Positions 1 through 8,615 are shown, numbered from the stretch's first letter. The stretch is 64,000 bases of DNA from Skermanella aerolata KACC 11604 (GCF_000936425.1 NZ_AVFK01000011.1:62001-126000); one strand, 5' to 3'. Translations and numbers: made by a program. Notes: generated by a model from the letters alone, not told the origin.

Positions 1-1
1 G

Positions 2-1951
2 GAGTCCAGCCTGACGGTCTCGCACGAAAGAAATCTCGAGATATTGGAAAGTATCGGCGACGCCTTCTACGCGGTCGATGCCGACTGGCGTTTCACCTAC
101 GTCAACCGCAAGGCCGAGGAATGGTGGGGACGCGACCGCGACCATCTGATCGGGGCCAGCTATTGGGAGGAGTTCCCGCAGGCGGTCGGCAGCATCGCCT
201 ATGAAGCGCACCAGATGGCGATGCGCGAAAGGCAACATGTCCACTGCGAGACCATCTCGCCCATCCTGGGTCATTGGGTCGATATAGACATCCACCCGAC
301 CGCCACCGGCGGCCTGTCGGTATATTTCCGCGATATCGGCGAGCGGAAGCGGCAGGAGGACGAACTTCGGCGCCTCAACGAAACCCTTGAGGAGCGCGTG
401 GCCGAGCGCACACGCGAGCGCGACCGCCTGTGGGAGCTCAGCGACGACCTGCTCGTCGTTTCGGATTACGATGGCCACAGGATCCGGGTCAGTCCATCCT
501 GGTCGCGGCTGCTGGGATATGACGAGACGGCGCTTCTCACGATGCGCTACACCGACGTGATCCATCCCGACGATCTCGGCAGTGTGACGGCGTGCCTTGA
601 GGAATTGAGGACCTATCGCCGGTCCGTCCGGTTCGAGGACCGGATACTGGCCGCCGACGGCTCATGGCGATGGGTCGCCTGGGTGCTTTCCCCCGATCCG
701 GATGGCATGCGGTTTCACGGCGTCGGACGTGACGTCACGGCGGAAAGGACAGCCGCCGAAGCGTTGCGCGCAACGGAAGAGCAGCTTCGTCAGGCCCAGA
801 AGATGGAGGCCCTAGGCCAGCTTACCGGCGGGGTGGCCCACGACTTCAACAACCTGCTTCAGGCGATCGGCGGCAGCCTGGAGGTGGTCGAGCGCCGGCT
901 GGAGGCAGGACGCACCGACGTTGCCAAGTTCAGCAGTGCCGCCCGCGTGTCGGTGGAGAAGGCGGCAATGCTGACCCAGCGCCTGCTTGCCTTCTCGCGG
1001 CGCCAACCACTCGCACCGAACGTTCTCGATCTCAACGAACTCGTCCTGGGGATGCGCGACCTGGTTCAGCGCTCGGTGGGAGAAACGGTCCAGGTCCAAA
1101 CGAACTTGGCGGACCGGCTGTGGCTGACCTGGGCGGACTCCAGTCAGGTGGAGAACGCGCTGCTCAACCTCGCGATCAACGCCCGCGACGCCATGCCCGG
1201 TGGCGGACGCCTGATCATCGAAAGCTGCAATGTCCGCCTCGACCACACGAGCCCCGCTTTGGAGGCTGGGGTGGAGCCGGGCGAATATGCGATGCTGGCG
1301 GTGAGCGATACCGGTACCGGCATGTTAACCGATGTGCTGGAGCGGGCCTTCGAACCGTTCTTCACGACCAAGCCGCTGGGGCAGGGAACGGGGCTGGGAC
1401 TGAGCCAGCTCTACGGCTTCGCGCGTCAGTCCGGCGGGACCGCCCGCATCGAAAGCGAACAGGGCAGGGGAACCAGCGTCAAGCTCTACCTGCCGCGCCA
1501 TCGCGGCGCGATCGAAAACGGTGTCGATCTCGTTCCCGGACAAGAGCCGGAAGCCAAGCCGCAAGCCCACCCGGTGCCGGGTGGGCTGGGAAGCATCCTG
1601 GTCGTCGAAGACGAACTGCTCGTCTCCATGGTCATGGTCGAGACACTGGAGGAGTACGGCTATACCGTGCATGAAGCTGCGGAGGGGCAGGCGGCTCTCC
1701 GGATCCTCGAAAGCTCCACCACTGTCGATCTGCTGGTGACGGATGTCGGGCTTCCCGGAATCAACGGGCACCAGCTTGCGGAAATAGCGCGGACGCTCCG
1801 CCCGGGGCTGAAGGTCCTCTTCCTGACCGGCTATGTCCATGACAAGCCGGCAAAGGACGGAACGCCCGGATACGGCGGCGACCTTATCGGCAAACCGGTA
1901 GCGATGGACGTGCTGCTGGCCAAGGTGAAGGCCCTGATCGAGAGCCGCTGA
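2..1951 (+). CDS. Hybrid sensor histidine kinase (PAS-PAS-HisKA-HATPase-REC), 5' partial
   Basis: The reading frame is open to the left window edge, so the start lies upstream; the TTG at 44 is only an internal codon. Visible order: a PAS domain (FYAVDADWRFTYVN), a coiled linker, a second PAS (RVSPSWSRLLGYDE), the dimerisation H-box GGVAHDFNNLLQAIGG with its phospho-acceptor His at about 839-841, the N-box NALLNLAINARDAM, G boxes DTGTGM and GQGTGLGLSQ, then a C-terminal receiver with Asp in LLVTDVGLPGINGHQLA near 1742. No transmembrane segment is visible in this part, so it may be cytosolic. The signal sensed and output partner are unknown. It lies just upstream of the sigma54-type operon at 2311 but is separated from it by 359 bp. 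Confidence 0.93.
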   Translation, partial: ESSLTVSHERNLEILESIGDAFYAVDADWRFTYVNRKAEEWWGRDRDHLIGASYWEEFPQAVGSIAYEAHQMAMRERQHVHCETISPILGHWVDIDIHPTATGGLSVYFRDIGERKRQEDELRRLNETLEERVAERTRERDRLWELSDDLLVVSDYDGHRIRVSPSWSRLLGYDETALLTMRYTDVIHPDDLGSVTACLEELRTYRRSVRFEDRILAADGSWRWVAWVLSPDPDGMRFHGVGRDVTAERTAAEALRATEEQLRQAQKMEALGQLTGGVAHDFNNLLQAIGGSLEVVERRLEAGRTDVAKFSSAARVSVEKAAMLTQRLLAFSRRQPLAPNVLDLNELVLGMRDLVQRSVGETVQVQTNLADRLWLTWADSSQVENALLNLAINARDAMPGGGRLIIESCNVRLDHTSPALEAGVEPGEYAMLAVSDTGTGMLTDVLERAFEPFFTTKPLGQGTGLGLSQLYGFARQSGGTARIESEQGRGTSVKLYLPRHRGAIENGVDLVPGQEPEAKPQAHPVPGGLGSILVVEDELLVSMVMVETLEEYGYTVHEAAEGQAALRILESSTTVDLLVTDVGLPGINGHQLAEIARTLRPGLKVLFLTGYVHDKPAKDGTPGYGGDLIGKPVAMDVLLAKVKALIESR

Positions 1952-2044
1952 TCCAGATTTTGGACCAGATAGCGCCGGACAAGCGACTGTATCTTAAGAC
2001 ATACCGACATATGCAAAAATGCTGAGCAAATGCCTGCGATCTGG

Positions 2045-2064
2045 GCATGATTTTTCGATCATGC
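2045..2064. promoter_or_regulatory. Palindrome GCATGAT-N6-ATCATGC, possible enhancer-protein site
   Basis: A perfect 7 bp inverted repeat with a 6 bp spacer, centred about 56 bp upstream of the -24 element of the sigma54 promoter at 2110. Sigma54 promoters need an upstream activator site, so this is a candidate; it does not match the NtrC consensus. It could instead be a weak hairpin downstream of the sensor kinase gene. Confidence 0.35.
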
Positions 2065-2109
2065 ACGAATGTCCCGCCGCTTAGCCGCCAGCTCACCGCC
2101 ATGTCCTGT

Positions 2110-2125
2110 TGGCACACCCATTGCT
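2110..2125 (+). promoter_or_regulatory. Sigma54 (RpoN) promoter of the ABC/nitrilase/amidohydrolase operon
   Basis: TGGCACACCCATTGCT fits the -24/-12 consensus TGGCAC-N5-TTGCW, with exactly 10 bp between the GG and GC pairs. Transcription would start near 2136 and leave a leader of about 175 nt before the ATG at 2311. The Nit1C operon on the opposite strand has the same kind of element (17431-17446), which suggests shared nitrogen-limitation control. Confidence 0.75.
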
Positions 2126-2169
2126 TAGTAAACTCATCAAGCGCAGAGCGCTCTAAAGCTCTCATGGGT

Positions 2170-2185
2170 TGGCGTGCCCATTGTA
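2170..2185 (+). promoter_or_regulatory. Degenerate second sigma54-like element
   Basis: TGGCGTGCCCATTGTA sits exactly 60 bp after the consensus element and shares TGGC and CCCATTG with it. The -12 GC is replaced by GT, so it is probably weak or inactive; it may be a duplicated promoter remnant. Confidence 0.3.
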
Positions 2186-2310
2186 TGGAAATCGTGCAAT
2201 GCCCGGCGCGGCCATTTGACATTGGTTGACCAGCAGCCGTGCAAGCAGCGGGCTGCGGTGCCGGGTTTTTCACGTGATCCATGCGGTCTTTCAATGGACT
2301 GGAGTGGACC

Positions 2311-3369
2311 ATGTGCGATCGTGACGGTACCTTCTACCAGCAATTCTCCCGGCGCAACTTCCTGAAGACGACGGCTGCCGGAGCGGCGGCCACGGTGGCG
2401 ATCCCATCATATCTGGCGGCGCTCCTCAGCCCGACGGCTGCCCTGGCCGCTACCACGGTCAAGGCGACCCACGGGTCCGGCTTCTGCAACATGGGCATCT
2501 TCCTCGCCAAGGAGCGGGAACTGACCAAGGCCGACGGCGTCGACCTGGAGTTCGTCGTAACGCCGTCCAATACCGAGATCACGACCATGTTCGGCGCCGG
2601 GCTGGTCGATATCTCGATGATCCCTTATTCCAACTTCATGACGCTGTACGACGCCGGGGCTCCCGTCCGGATCGTGGCCGGCGGCGGCGTCCAGGGCTGC
2701 ATCATCGTGGCGAAGGAAGGCATCAAGTCGGCAGCCGACCTGAGGGGCAAGACCTTCGGCACCTTCCAGGCCGACACGCTCGAAGTCCTTCCCTACGATT
2801 ACCTGAAGAAGGCCGGCATGACCTTCCAGGACGTCGATATCCGCTACCTCAACACCTCGCCGGAACTGGCGCAGGCCTTCATCGCCGGGGCGGTGGACGC
2901 CATCTGCCACATCGAGCCCTATGCGACCCAGTGCGTCCAGGGGCGCCCCGGCGCCACCATCCTGTCGGATGGCACCGACCTTTACGGCAAGGGCTATTCG
3001 GACTGCGTGCTCGCCGCCCGCATCCCGCTGCTGGAAAGCAACCCTGCGGCGGTCAAGGCGGTCATCAAGGCGCTGATGGTGGCTCAGTCCCAGGCCGAGT
3101 CCGACAAGCAGGCCGCCCTCAACGACACGGTCGGCAGCTACTACAAGACTTCGATGGAAGCGGCGATGGATGCTTCGGCCAAGCAGCCAATCGTGGTCGA
3201 CCAGCGCGACCAGACGCAGTTCATCATCGACCGCGGCGTCTCCATGAAGGAGCTGGGCTACATCCAGAAGCTGCCGGATGCCGGCGCGTTCGACTGGAGC
3301 CTGCTCAACCAGGTGATCGCCGAGAACGGCACTCTCTACAGCTCGCTGCACCTGAAGTCGGCTGCCTGA
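2311..3369 (+). CDS. ABC transporter substrate-binding protein, NMT1/THI5-like, Tat-exported
   Basis: About 352 aa periplasmic solute-binding protein of the NitT/TauT/SsuA (NMT1) class. The N-terminus has a twin-arginine signal SRRNFLKT, a hydrophobic stretch and a cleavage-like ALA near residue 40. Motifs such as GLVDISMIPYSNFMTLYDAG and AADLRGKTFGTF are typical of the family. The ATG at 2311 is preferred over the in-frame 2281 because GGAG lies 6 bp before it. First gene of the operon with permease and ATPase. The ligand is not evident; following nitrilase and amidohydrolase genes suggest an organic nitrogen compound. Confidence 0.9.
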   Translation: MCDRDGTFYQQFSRRNFLKTTAAGAAATVAIPSYLAALLSPTAALAATTVKATHGSGFCNMGIFLAKERELTKADGVDLEFVVTPSNTEITTMFGAGLVDISMIPYSNFMTLYDAGAPVRIVAGGGVQGCIIVAKEGIKSAADLRGKTFGTFQADTLEVLPYDYLKKAGMTFQDVDIRYLNTSPELAQAFIAGAVDAICHIEPYATQCVQGRPGATILSDGTDLYGKGYSDCVLAARIPLLESNPAAVKAVIKALMVAQSQAESDKQAALNDTVGSYYKTSMEAAMDASAKQPIVVDQRDQTQFIIDRGVSMKELGYIQKLPDAGAFDWSLLNQVIAENGTLYSSLHLKSAA

Positions 3370-3376
3370 GCGACAA

Positions 3377-3400
3377 GCCAGTTCTTGAGCCAGTTCCTGA
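3377..3400 (+). repeat. 12 bp tandem repeat, two copies
   Basis: GCCAGTTCTTGA and GCCAGTTCCTGA follow each other head to tail in the gap between the substrate-binding protein and the permease. A similar 12 bp array lies between hutG and hutU (42796-42844). Confidence 0.6.
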
Positions 3401-3415
3401 GTTAGAGAGAATACA

Positions 3416-4324
3416 ATGACAATGACCACGAAGACCGGAATCGGGACCGTGGCTGAACAGGGGGACCGCGCACCCGCGCGGCCTTCCATCCCGCCGAAGC
3501 TTCGCCGGTACGGAGCGTCGATCGGGTGGGGCATCGCGTCCATCGGACTATTCACCGCCATCTGGGAAATCCTGTGGGCGGTCGGCTGGGCCAACCCGCT
3601 GCTCCTGCCGCCGCCGCACCTGTTCCTCCAGGACATCCCGACCACGCTGGGATACTTCGCCCAGAAGAACGTGATCGGCAGCCGGGGCACCGGCAATGGG
3701 CTGACCGGGCTGCTGATGACCATCCTGTGGACGACGACCCGTGTCGTGCTTGGACTGACGCTGGGCTTCGTGCTGGGCGTCGCGGTCGGAGCCGTGGTCC
3801 ATTACGTGCGGATCGTCCGCAACCTGCTGCTGCCGACCATCCTGCTGCTGGCCCCGATCTCCCCCGTGGCGTGGCTGCCGGTCGCGATCTTCGTGTTCGG
3901 CATCGGCGACGTCCCGGCGATCTTCCTGGTGTTCATCACCGTCTTCTTCGCGATCGTGCTGTCCACCGTCTCCCAGTTCGAGAGCGTGCCGAAGAACTAC
4001 CTGCACGTCGCCCGCATCATGGGGGCGAGCGAGGCGCAGACGTTCTGGCGCGTGATCCTTCCCGCTATCCTGCCCAGCCTGTTCATGACCCTGCGGCTCA
4101 ACCTGTTCGCCGCCTGGATGGTCGTCCTGATCGCCGAAGCGGTGGGAGTGGGCACGGGACTCGGCCAGATCACCAGCATGGCGCGGGCGACCTTCAACGC
4201 CAAGCTCGTCTTCTTCACCATGGCCATCATCGGGGTGCTCGGCTTCACCTTCGACTGGGCATTGCGCTACGTCCAGAGCCGCATGCTGTGGTGGGTAGCA
4301 CCGAACCAGGGAGGCAGGAGATGA
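3416..4324 (+). CDS. ABC transporter permease, NitT/TauT type
   Basis: 302 aa inner-membrane permease of the BPD_transp_1 family, with about six hydrophobic segments. The ATPase-contact (EAA) region is near residues 195-215 (ARIMGASEAQTFWRVILPAI). The ATG at 3416 follows a purine-rich GAGAGA. Its TGA overlaps the next ATG in an ATGA arrangement (4321-4324), so it is translationally coupled to the ATPase. It forms the membrane channel for the ligand delivered by the Tat-exported binding protein. Confidence 0.93.
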   Translation: MTMTTKTGIGTVAEQGDRAPARPSIPPKLRRYGASIGWGIASIGLFTAIWEILWAVGWANPLLLPPPHLFLQDIPTTLGYFAQKNVIGSRGTGNGLTGLLMTILWTTTRVVLGLTLGFVLGVAVGAVVHYVRIVRNLLLPTILLLAPISPVAWLPVAIFVFGIGDVPAIFLVFITVFFAIVLSTVSQFESVPKNYLHVARIMGASEAQTFWRVILPAILPSLFMTLRLNLFAAWMVVLIAEAVGVGTGLGQITSMARATFNAKLVFFTMAIIGVLGFTFDWALRYVQSRMLWWVAPNQGGRR

Positions 4325-5109
4325 CCGAACCCGCCATCGCGATCCGCAACGTCGCCAAGACCTGGACACCGGAAGGCCGCCCCGCCGTCCATGCCCTCCG
4401 CAACCTCAGCCTCGACATCCTGCCCGGCGAGTTCGTGGTCCTGCTGGGGCCGTCGGGCTGCGGCAAGTCCACGCTGCTCTACATGATCGCGGGCTTGGAG
4501 GGCGTTTCCGCCGGCACGATCGAGCAGGACGGCATCGCCGTCACCCAGCCGTCGGCGGAGCGCGGCCTGATCTTCCAGGAAGCATCCTTGTTCCCGTGGC
4601 TGACCATCGTCGACAACGTCGCCTTCGGCCTGTCCGTGCGCGGCGTCCCGGTGACCGAGCGGCGTGCCATCGCGGTCGAGATGCTGCGCTCGGTCGGTCT
4701 CGGCGACATGCTGGAGAAGAAGCCGGACGAGCTGTCCGGCGGCATGCGCCAGCGGGCGGCTTGTGCTCGCGCACTCGCCATGCGGCCCAAGGTGCTGATG
4801 ATGGACGAGCCGTTCGCCGCACTCGACGTCCAGACCCGGTCCAAGATGCAGGACTTCCTGCTCCAGATCTGGCGCGACAGCGGTGCTTCGATCATCCTGG
4901 TCACGCACTCGATCGACGAGGCGATAGCACTGGCCGACCGGGTCGTCGTCTTCACGGCGAGGCCGGGGCAGGTGAAGACGATCGTGCCGATCGATCTGCC
5001 GAGACCCCGGCCAAGTCGCGACGCCCGCTATCACCAGTACCGCGACCTCTTCACCGAGCTGCTGGCCGACGAGGTGGATCGGGCTTTCGCGGAACAGGAA
5101 GCGCTCTAG
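4321..5109 (+). CDS. ABC transporter ATP-binding protein, NitT/TauT type
   Basis: 262 aa cytoplasmic ATPase. It shows Walker A GPSGCGKST (about residues 43-51), Q-loop FQEASLFPW, signature LSGGMRQRAACARA, Walker B VLMMDEPFAALD and H-loop VTHSIDEA. Closest family style is SsuB/TauC-like ATPases for nitrate, sulfonate or pyrimidine-like ligands. Start taken from the ATGA overlap with the permease; a longer upstream reading frame in this phase is a shadow of the permease gene. Confidence 0.94.
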   Translation: MTEPAIAIRNVAKTWTPEGRPAVHALRNLSLDILPGEFVVLLGPSGCGKSTLLYMIAGLEGVSAGTIEQDGIAVTQPSAERGLIFQEASLFPWLTIVDNVAFGLSVRGVPVTERRAIAVEMLRSVGLGDMLEKKPDELSGGMRQRAACARALAMRPKVLMMDEPFAALDVQTRSKMQDFLLQIWRDSGASIILVTHSIDEAIALADRVVVFTARPGQVKTIVPIDLPRPRPSRDARYHQYRDLFTELLADEVDRAFAEQEAL

Positions 5110-5124
5110 GCTCCGGACCCTGAC

Positions 5125-5943
5125 ATGACAACCATCTTTCGCGTCGGCGCGGCCTCGACAGGGCCGGCCGGCAACGGGACCGCCTGTGCCCGCCAAGCGG
5201 CGGAGGCCGCCGTCGAAGCGCTGGCAGGCACAGGGGCCGGGCTCGCGATCCTGCCGGAGCTGTTCGCTCTGCCCTACGTGGCTGCCGAAGATCCTGTCGG
5301 CTGGGAACATCTGGCGGAACCGCTAGACGGCCCGACCGCCAGTTGGGCCGCCGATCTGTCTTCCCGGCTGGACATCAGCATCCTGTTCGGCATGGCGCTG
5401 GCCGGCGTCGATGGCGGCAAGCCGTTCAACGCGGCGCTGCTGGCGAGACCCGGCGGGACGGTCGAACCGGTGGCGCACAAGATCCACCTGCCGCCGGCAG
5501 GTCCCGGCGAAGCTTTCGGTGAAGCCGACCACTTCGCCGCCGGCCCTCCCTGCGTCGGAACGGTCGAGGTCGGCCCGGTCAGGCTGGCCGTACTGATCTG
5601 CTACGACCGCCGCTTCCCCGAGTGCTGGCGAGCGGCGGCATCGGCCGGGGCCGACGTGGTCGCCGTCCTTGTCGCCGGTCCAGCACCCAGCGATCCAGAC
5701 GGCATCTTCCTGGCGGAACTGCGCACCCATGCCCGCGCCAACGCGGTCTATGCGGTGGCGGCGGCCCGCTACGGCATCGAAACCATCACCGGCAGCTCCG
5801 TCCGCCACGACGGCGAGACGGCGGCGGTCACCCCGGACGGCGGCATCGCCGCCACCGGACCGACGATCACCATCGACATCGATCCAGCGCGGCTCCAGGC
5901 CGCGCGGAACAGCAACCCCACCGCACGTCATCTGCGAATCTGA
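5125..5943 (+). CDS. Carbon-nitrogen hydrolase (nitrilase superfamily)
   Basis: 272 aa. The Glu-Lys-Cys catalytic triad of the nitrilase superfamily is visible: Glu45 in ILPELFALP, Lys119 in VAHKIHLPP and Cys159 in LAVLICYDRRFPE. The superfamily cleaves non-peptide C-N bonds (amides, N-carbamoyl compounds, nitriles); RRFPE after the Cys is more amidase/carbamoylase-like than true nitrilase. It starts 15 bp after the ATPase stop and is followed 17 bp later by the amidohydrolase, so the three functions probably act on one imported compound. It is only distantly related to the nitrilase at 15769. Confidence 0.88.
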   Translation: MTTIFRVGAASTGPAGNGTACARQAAEAAVEALAGTGAGLAILPELFALPYVAAEDPVGWEHLAEPLDGPTASWAADLSSRLDISILFGMALAGVDGGKPFNAALLARPGGTVEPVAHKIHLPPAGPGEAFGEADHFAAGPPCVGTVEVGPVRLAVLICYDRRFPECWRAAASAGADVVAVLVAGPAPSDPDGIFLAELRTHARANAVYAVAAARYGIETITGSSVRHDGETAAVTPDGGIAATGPTITIDIDPARLQAARNSNPTARHLRI

Positions 5944-5960
5944 AGAACAAGGAGTCCATC

Positions 5961-7499
5961 ATGGGAGACCTCATCGTCCAGGCCCGCTGGGTCGTCACCG
6001 GCACGGCGGACCGCCATACCCCCGTCGTGATCGACCAGGGCGCCGTCCTGTCCAAGGACGGCGTGGTGAAGGCCACCGGCACACTCGACGAGATGAAGAA
6101 GCTGGCGCCCGCCGCCACCGTCAAGAGCTACCCGAACCACGTCATGCTGCCGGGCTTCGTCAACAGCCACCACCATGTCGGGTTGACCCCGTTACAGCTC
6201 GGCTCGCCCGACTATGCACTGGAGCTTTGGTTCGCGGGCCGGATGCCGGCGCGCAAGATCGACCTATACCTCGACACGCTCTATTCCGCCTTCGAGATGA
6301 TCGCGTCGGGCGTCACCACGGTCCAGCATATCCACGGCTGGATGGCCGGCGGCTATGGCGCCATCCATGGCGCGGCGAGCAAGGTGCTGAACGCCTACCG
6401 CGACCTCGGCATGCGGGCGTCCTACTGCTATGCCGTCCGGGAGCAGAACCGGCTGGTCTACGAGGCCGACGAGGAGTTCTGCGAGAAGCTGCCGAAGCCG
6501 CTCGGCCCCGACCTCCTGGCCTACCTGAAGTCGCAGGCGATGCCCTTCGCCGACTTCCTGACCCTGTTCGACCAGTTGACGGAGGAGAACAGAGGCCAGC
6601 GCCTAACCCGCATCCAGTTGGCCCCGGCCAACCTGCACTGGTGTACCGACGATGGCCTGCTGGCGCTCAACGAGAAGTCCAAGGCCGCCAACGTGCCGAT
6701 GCACATGCACCTGCTGGAGACGGCGTATCAGAAGGAATACGCGATGCGCCGCACCGGCAAGACCGCCGTCCGGCATCTCCACGACCTGGGCCTGCTCGGC
6801 CCGCGCATGACCCTGGGCCACGGCGTCTGGCTGACCGAGGAGGACATCGACATCACGGCGGATACAGGGACCTGCATCTGCCACAACTGCTCCTCCAACT
6901 TCCGCCTGCGGTCCGGCATCGCGCCGCTGAACCACTACGAGAAGAAGGGCGTCACCGTCGGCATGGGCCTGGACGAGGCCGGCATCAACGACGACCGCGA
7001 CATGTTGCAGGAGATGCGGCTGGCGCTGCGTGCTCACCGGACGCCGGGCATGGACGACGACGTGCCGACTTGCCCGCAGGTGCTGCGGATGGCGACCGAG
7101 TCGGGGGCGAAGACGACCTCGTTCGGCGAAGAGATCGGCCGGCTCGATCCGGGCCGCTACTTCGATGCCGTGCTGATCGACTGGAACAAGGCGACATACC
7201 CGTACCAGGACGACGACGTGCCGATGCTGGACGCGGTGATCCAGCGCGCCAAGACCAACGCCGTCGACGCTGTCTACATCGACGGCGACCTGGTCTACGC
7301 CGATGGGCGCTTCACCCGGATCGACCGCGACCAGATCCTGGCCGAGATCGCCGAAACCTTGTCCAAGCCGCGCACCCCGGACGAACTTGCCCGCCGCGAG
7401 TTGGGCCGCGCCGTGTTCCCGCACGTCAAGGCCTTCTACGACGGCTACATCCGGGAAGGAGAGGGGAAGCCGTTCTACACCCAGTCCTCAGCCTTCTGA
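5961..7499 (+). CDS. Metal-dependent amidohydrolase (AtzA/TrzA-like deaminase family)
   Basis: 512 aa. Metal ligands are visible: HHH in FVNSHHHVG (about residue 70), MHMHLLET, LGHGVWLTEED and the Asp in GLDEAGIND. This pattern belongs to the cytosine deaminase/chlorohydrolase branch, which hydrolyses amino or other groups from heterocycles or imidazolones. AAGGAG sits 6 bp before the ATG at 5961. Last gene of the importer operon; a hairpin follows at 7513. The substrate cannot be read from sequence, but coupling to an importer and a C-N hydrolase fits stepwise nitrogen release from a heterocyclic or nitrile-derived molecule. Confidence 0.88.
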   Translation: MGDLIVQARWVVTGTADRHTPVVIDQGAVLSKDGVVKATGTLDEMKKLAPAATVKSYPNHVMLPGFVNSHHHVGLTPLQLGSPDYALELWFAGRMPARKIDLYLDTLYSAFEMIASGVTTVQHIHGWMAGGYGAIHGAASKVLNAYRDLGMRASYCYAVREQNRLVYEADEEFCEKLPKPLGPDLLAYLKSQAMPFADFLTLFDQLTEENRGQRLTRIQLAPANLHWCTDDGLLALNEKSKAANVPMHMHLLETAYQKEYAMRRTGKTAVRHLHDLGLLGPRMTLGHGVWLTEEDIDITADTGTCICHNCSSNFRLRSGIAPLNHYEKKGVTVGMGLDEAGINDDRDMLQEMRLALRAHRTPGMDDDVPTCPQVLRMATESGAKTTSFGEEIGRLDPGRYFDAVLIDWNKATYPYQDDDVPMLDAVIQRAKTNAVDAVYIDGDLVYADGRFTRIDRDQILAEIAETLSKPRTPDELARRELGRAVFPHVKAFYDGYIREGEGKPFYTQSSAF

Positions 7500-7512
7500 G
7501 TTGACCATCGCC

Positions 7513-7535
7513 GTGAAGCCTGTAACGGGCTTCAC
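7513..7535 (+). terminator. Hairpin after the amidohydrolase gene
   Basis: Perfect 8 bp stem GTGAAGCC/GGCTTCAC with a 7 nt loop, 14 bp past the amidohydrolase stop. There is no T tract, so termination would be inefficient or Rho-assisted. Confidence 0.4.
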
Positions 7536-7606
7536 AGCGCCGGCGGCCGGCGGTCGTTAATGTCTTGGCAACGAAGCAACACGCCACCCCACCGGAGAGG
7601 CCACAA

Positions 7607-8260
7607 ATGTCACTGATCGAAGTCCAATCCCGGCATGCGGCCAGCCTCTCCGGTTATGCTCCCGTCAAGCGCCTGTTCGACATCGCCGCCGCCGTTTCGC
7701 TGCTGATCCCGCTGCTGCCGCTGCTGCTCCTGATCGCGGCGGCGGTGAGGCTGGAAACGCGAGGACCGGCGCTGTTCCGTCAGGCGCGCTGCGGCGCCGG
7801 CTCGAAGACCTTCCCGGCGCTTAAGTTCCGCACCATGCATGTCGACGCCGAAGCCCGCCTCGCGGAGATGCTGGCCGCCGACGCCGGCTTGCTGCTGGAG
7901 TACCAGCGCCACCACAAGCTGCGCAACGATCCCAGGATCACCCGGCTCGGCCGCTTTCTGCGGCGCACCAGCCTGGACGAGTTGCCGCAACTCTGGAACG
8001 TAGTGACCGGCGACATGAGCCTGATCGGTCCGCGTCCCTACATGCCGCACGAGCTGACGCCGCATCCTTCGGCCCGGTCGGCGATAGCCTGCGTCAAGCC
8101 TGGCATTACGGGCCTGTGGCAGGTTTCAGGCCGCCATCGGACCACGTTCGAGGATCGCCTCGGCTACGATATCGCCTATGTCGAGCGCTACTCGCTCCGG
8201 CAGGACATGGTCATTCTGCTGCGGACGGTGAAGGTCGTCCTCACGGCCGACGGTGTCTGA
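7607..8260 (+). CDS. Sugar transferase (initiating phosphoglycosyl transferase)
   Basis: 217 aa. One N-terminal hydrophobic segment (about residues 22-45) precedes the catalytic core, with KFRTMHVDAEARL, RRTSLDELPQLWNVV and MSLIGPRPYMPHE. This is the monotopic PglC/WcaJ-type family that moves sugar-phosphate from UDP-sugar to undecaprenyl phosphate to begin exopolysaccharide or O-antigen units. The ATG at 7607 has GGAGAGG 6 bp upstream; the earlier in-frame TTG at 7565 has none. No other polysaccharide gene except the Nit1C glycosyltransferase is nearby, so the product is unknown. Confidence 0.9.
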   Translation: MSLIEVQSRHAASLSGYAPVKRLFDIAAAVSLLIPLLPLLLLIAAAVRLETRGPALFRQARCGAGSKTFPALKFRTMHVDAEARLAEMLAADAGLLLEYQRHHKLRNDPRITRLGRFLRRTSLDELPQLWNVVTGDMSLIGPRPYMPHELTPHPSARSAIACVKPGITGLWQVSGRHRTTFEDRLGYDIAYVERYSLRQDMVILLRTVKVVLTADGV

Positions 8261-8344
8261 AAGTGCCGGGACATCCGCGGGATTGGAGACAATCGGCCGG
8301 CACAGCTGTTGTCGTTGCAGTCGAAATAACCTGAGAGGGGAGCG

Positions 8345-8533
8345 ATGACTCCTTTGTACCGGACCATCCTTCATGCCTCCGGCGGTACTTATTACCAGGG
8401 AGAGCCCATTTCCCTCGCCGATGCCCAGATGATGCTGAGCAACGATATCGCCGAGGGCAAGGTCGAGGTCGGCGCTTTCTTGAAGATCGACGAGGATGCT
8501 CTGATCCTTGAGCCGGCAGACGCCAAACCGTAA
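8345..8533 (+). CDS. Small hypothetical protein (62 aa)
   Basis: A strong ribosome-binding site (GAGAGGGGAG) lies just before the ATG at 8345. The product is acidic and soluble (TPLYRTILHASGGTYYQGEP at the start) with no signal peptide, membrane span or recognised domain. It follows the sugar transferase by 84 bp and could be co-transcribed. Function unknown. Confidence 0.6.
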   Translation: MTPLYRTILHASGGTYYQGEPISLADAQMMLSNDIAEGKVEVGAFLKIDEDALILEPADAKP

Positions 8534-8591
8534 TGGGAAGTCACGGATTGCCCAGCTCTTTTTCCTTATACCTTTTTTTGTATCTTACAAA

Positions 8592-8615
8592 ATAATCATG
8601 CGGGAGCATGATTAT
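8592..8615. terminator. Perfect 10 bp hairpin, possible terminator of minus-strand transcription
   Basis: ATAATCATGC-GGGA-GCATGATTAT. Read on the minus strand it is followed by TTTTG, so it could stop transcripts running out of the Nit1C operon; on the plus strand no T tract follows. It lies in an AT-rich patch that also has a T7 run just upstream. Confidence 0.4.

Larger units (their letters stand above)
1952..2310. other. 359 bp regulatory gap before the ABC importer operon
   Basis: No convincing gene. It is less GC-rich than the flanks and holds a 7+7 bp palindrome (2045-2064), a consensus-like sigma54 promoter (2110-2125), a degenerate copy exactly 60 bp downstream (2170-2185), and a leader hairpin (6 bp arms 2233-2238 and 2251-2256) followed by five Ts at 2266-2270. 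The short open frames here lack ribosome-binding sites and family resemblance. Confidence 0.6.

Noticed and set aside
2281-2310. Upstream start for the substrate-binding protein
   Set aside because: ATG 2281 has no ribosome-binding site and would put extra residues before the Tat signal; ATG 2311 has GGAG at the right distance.
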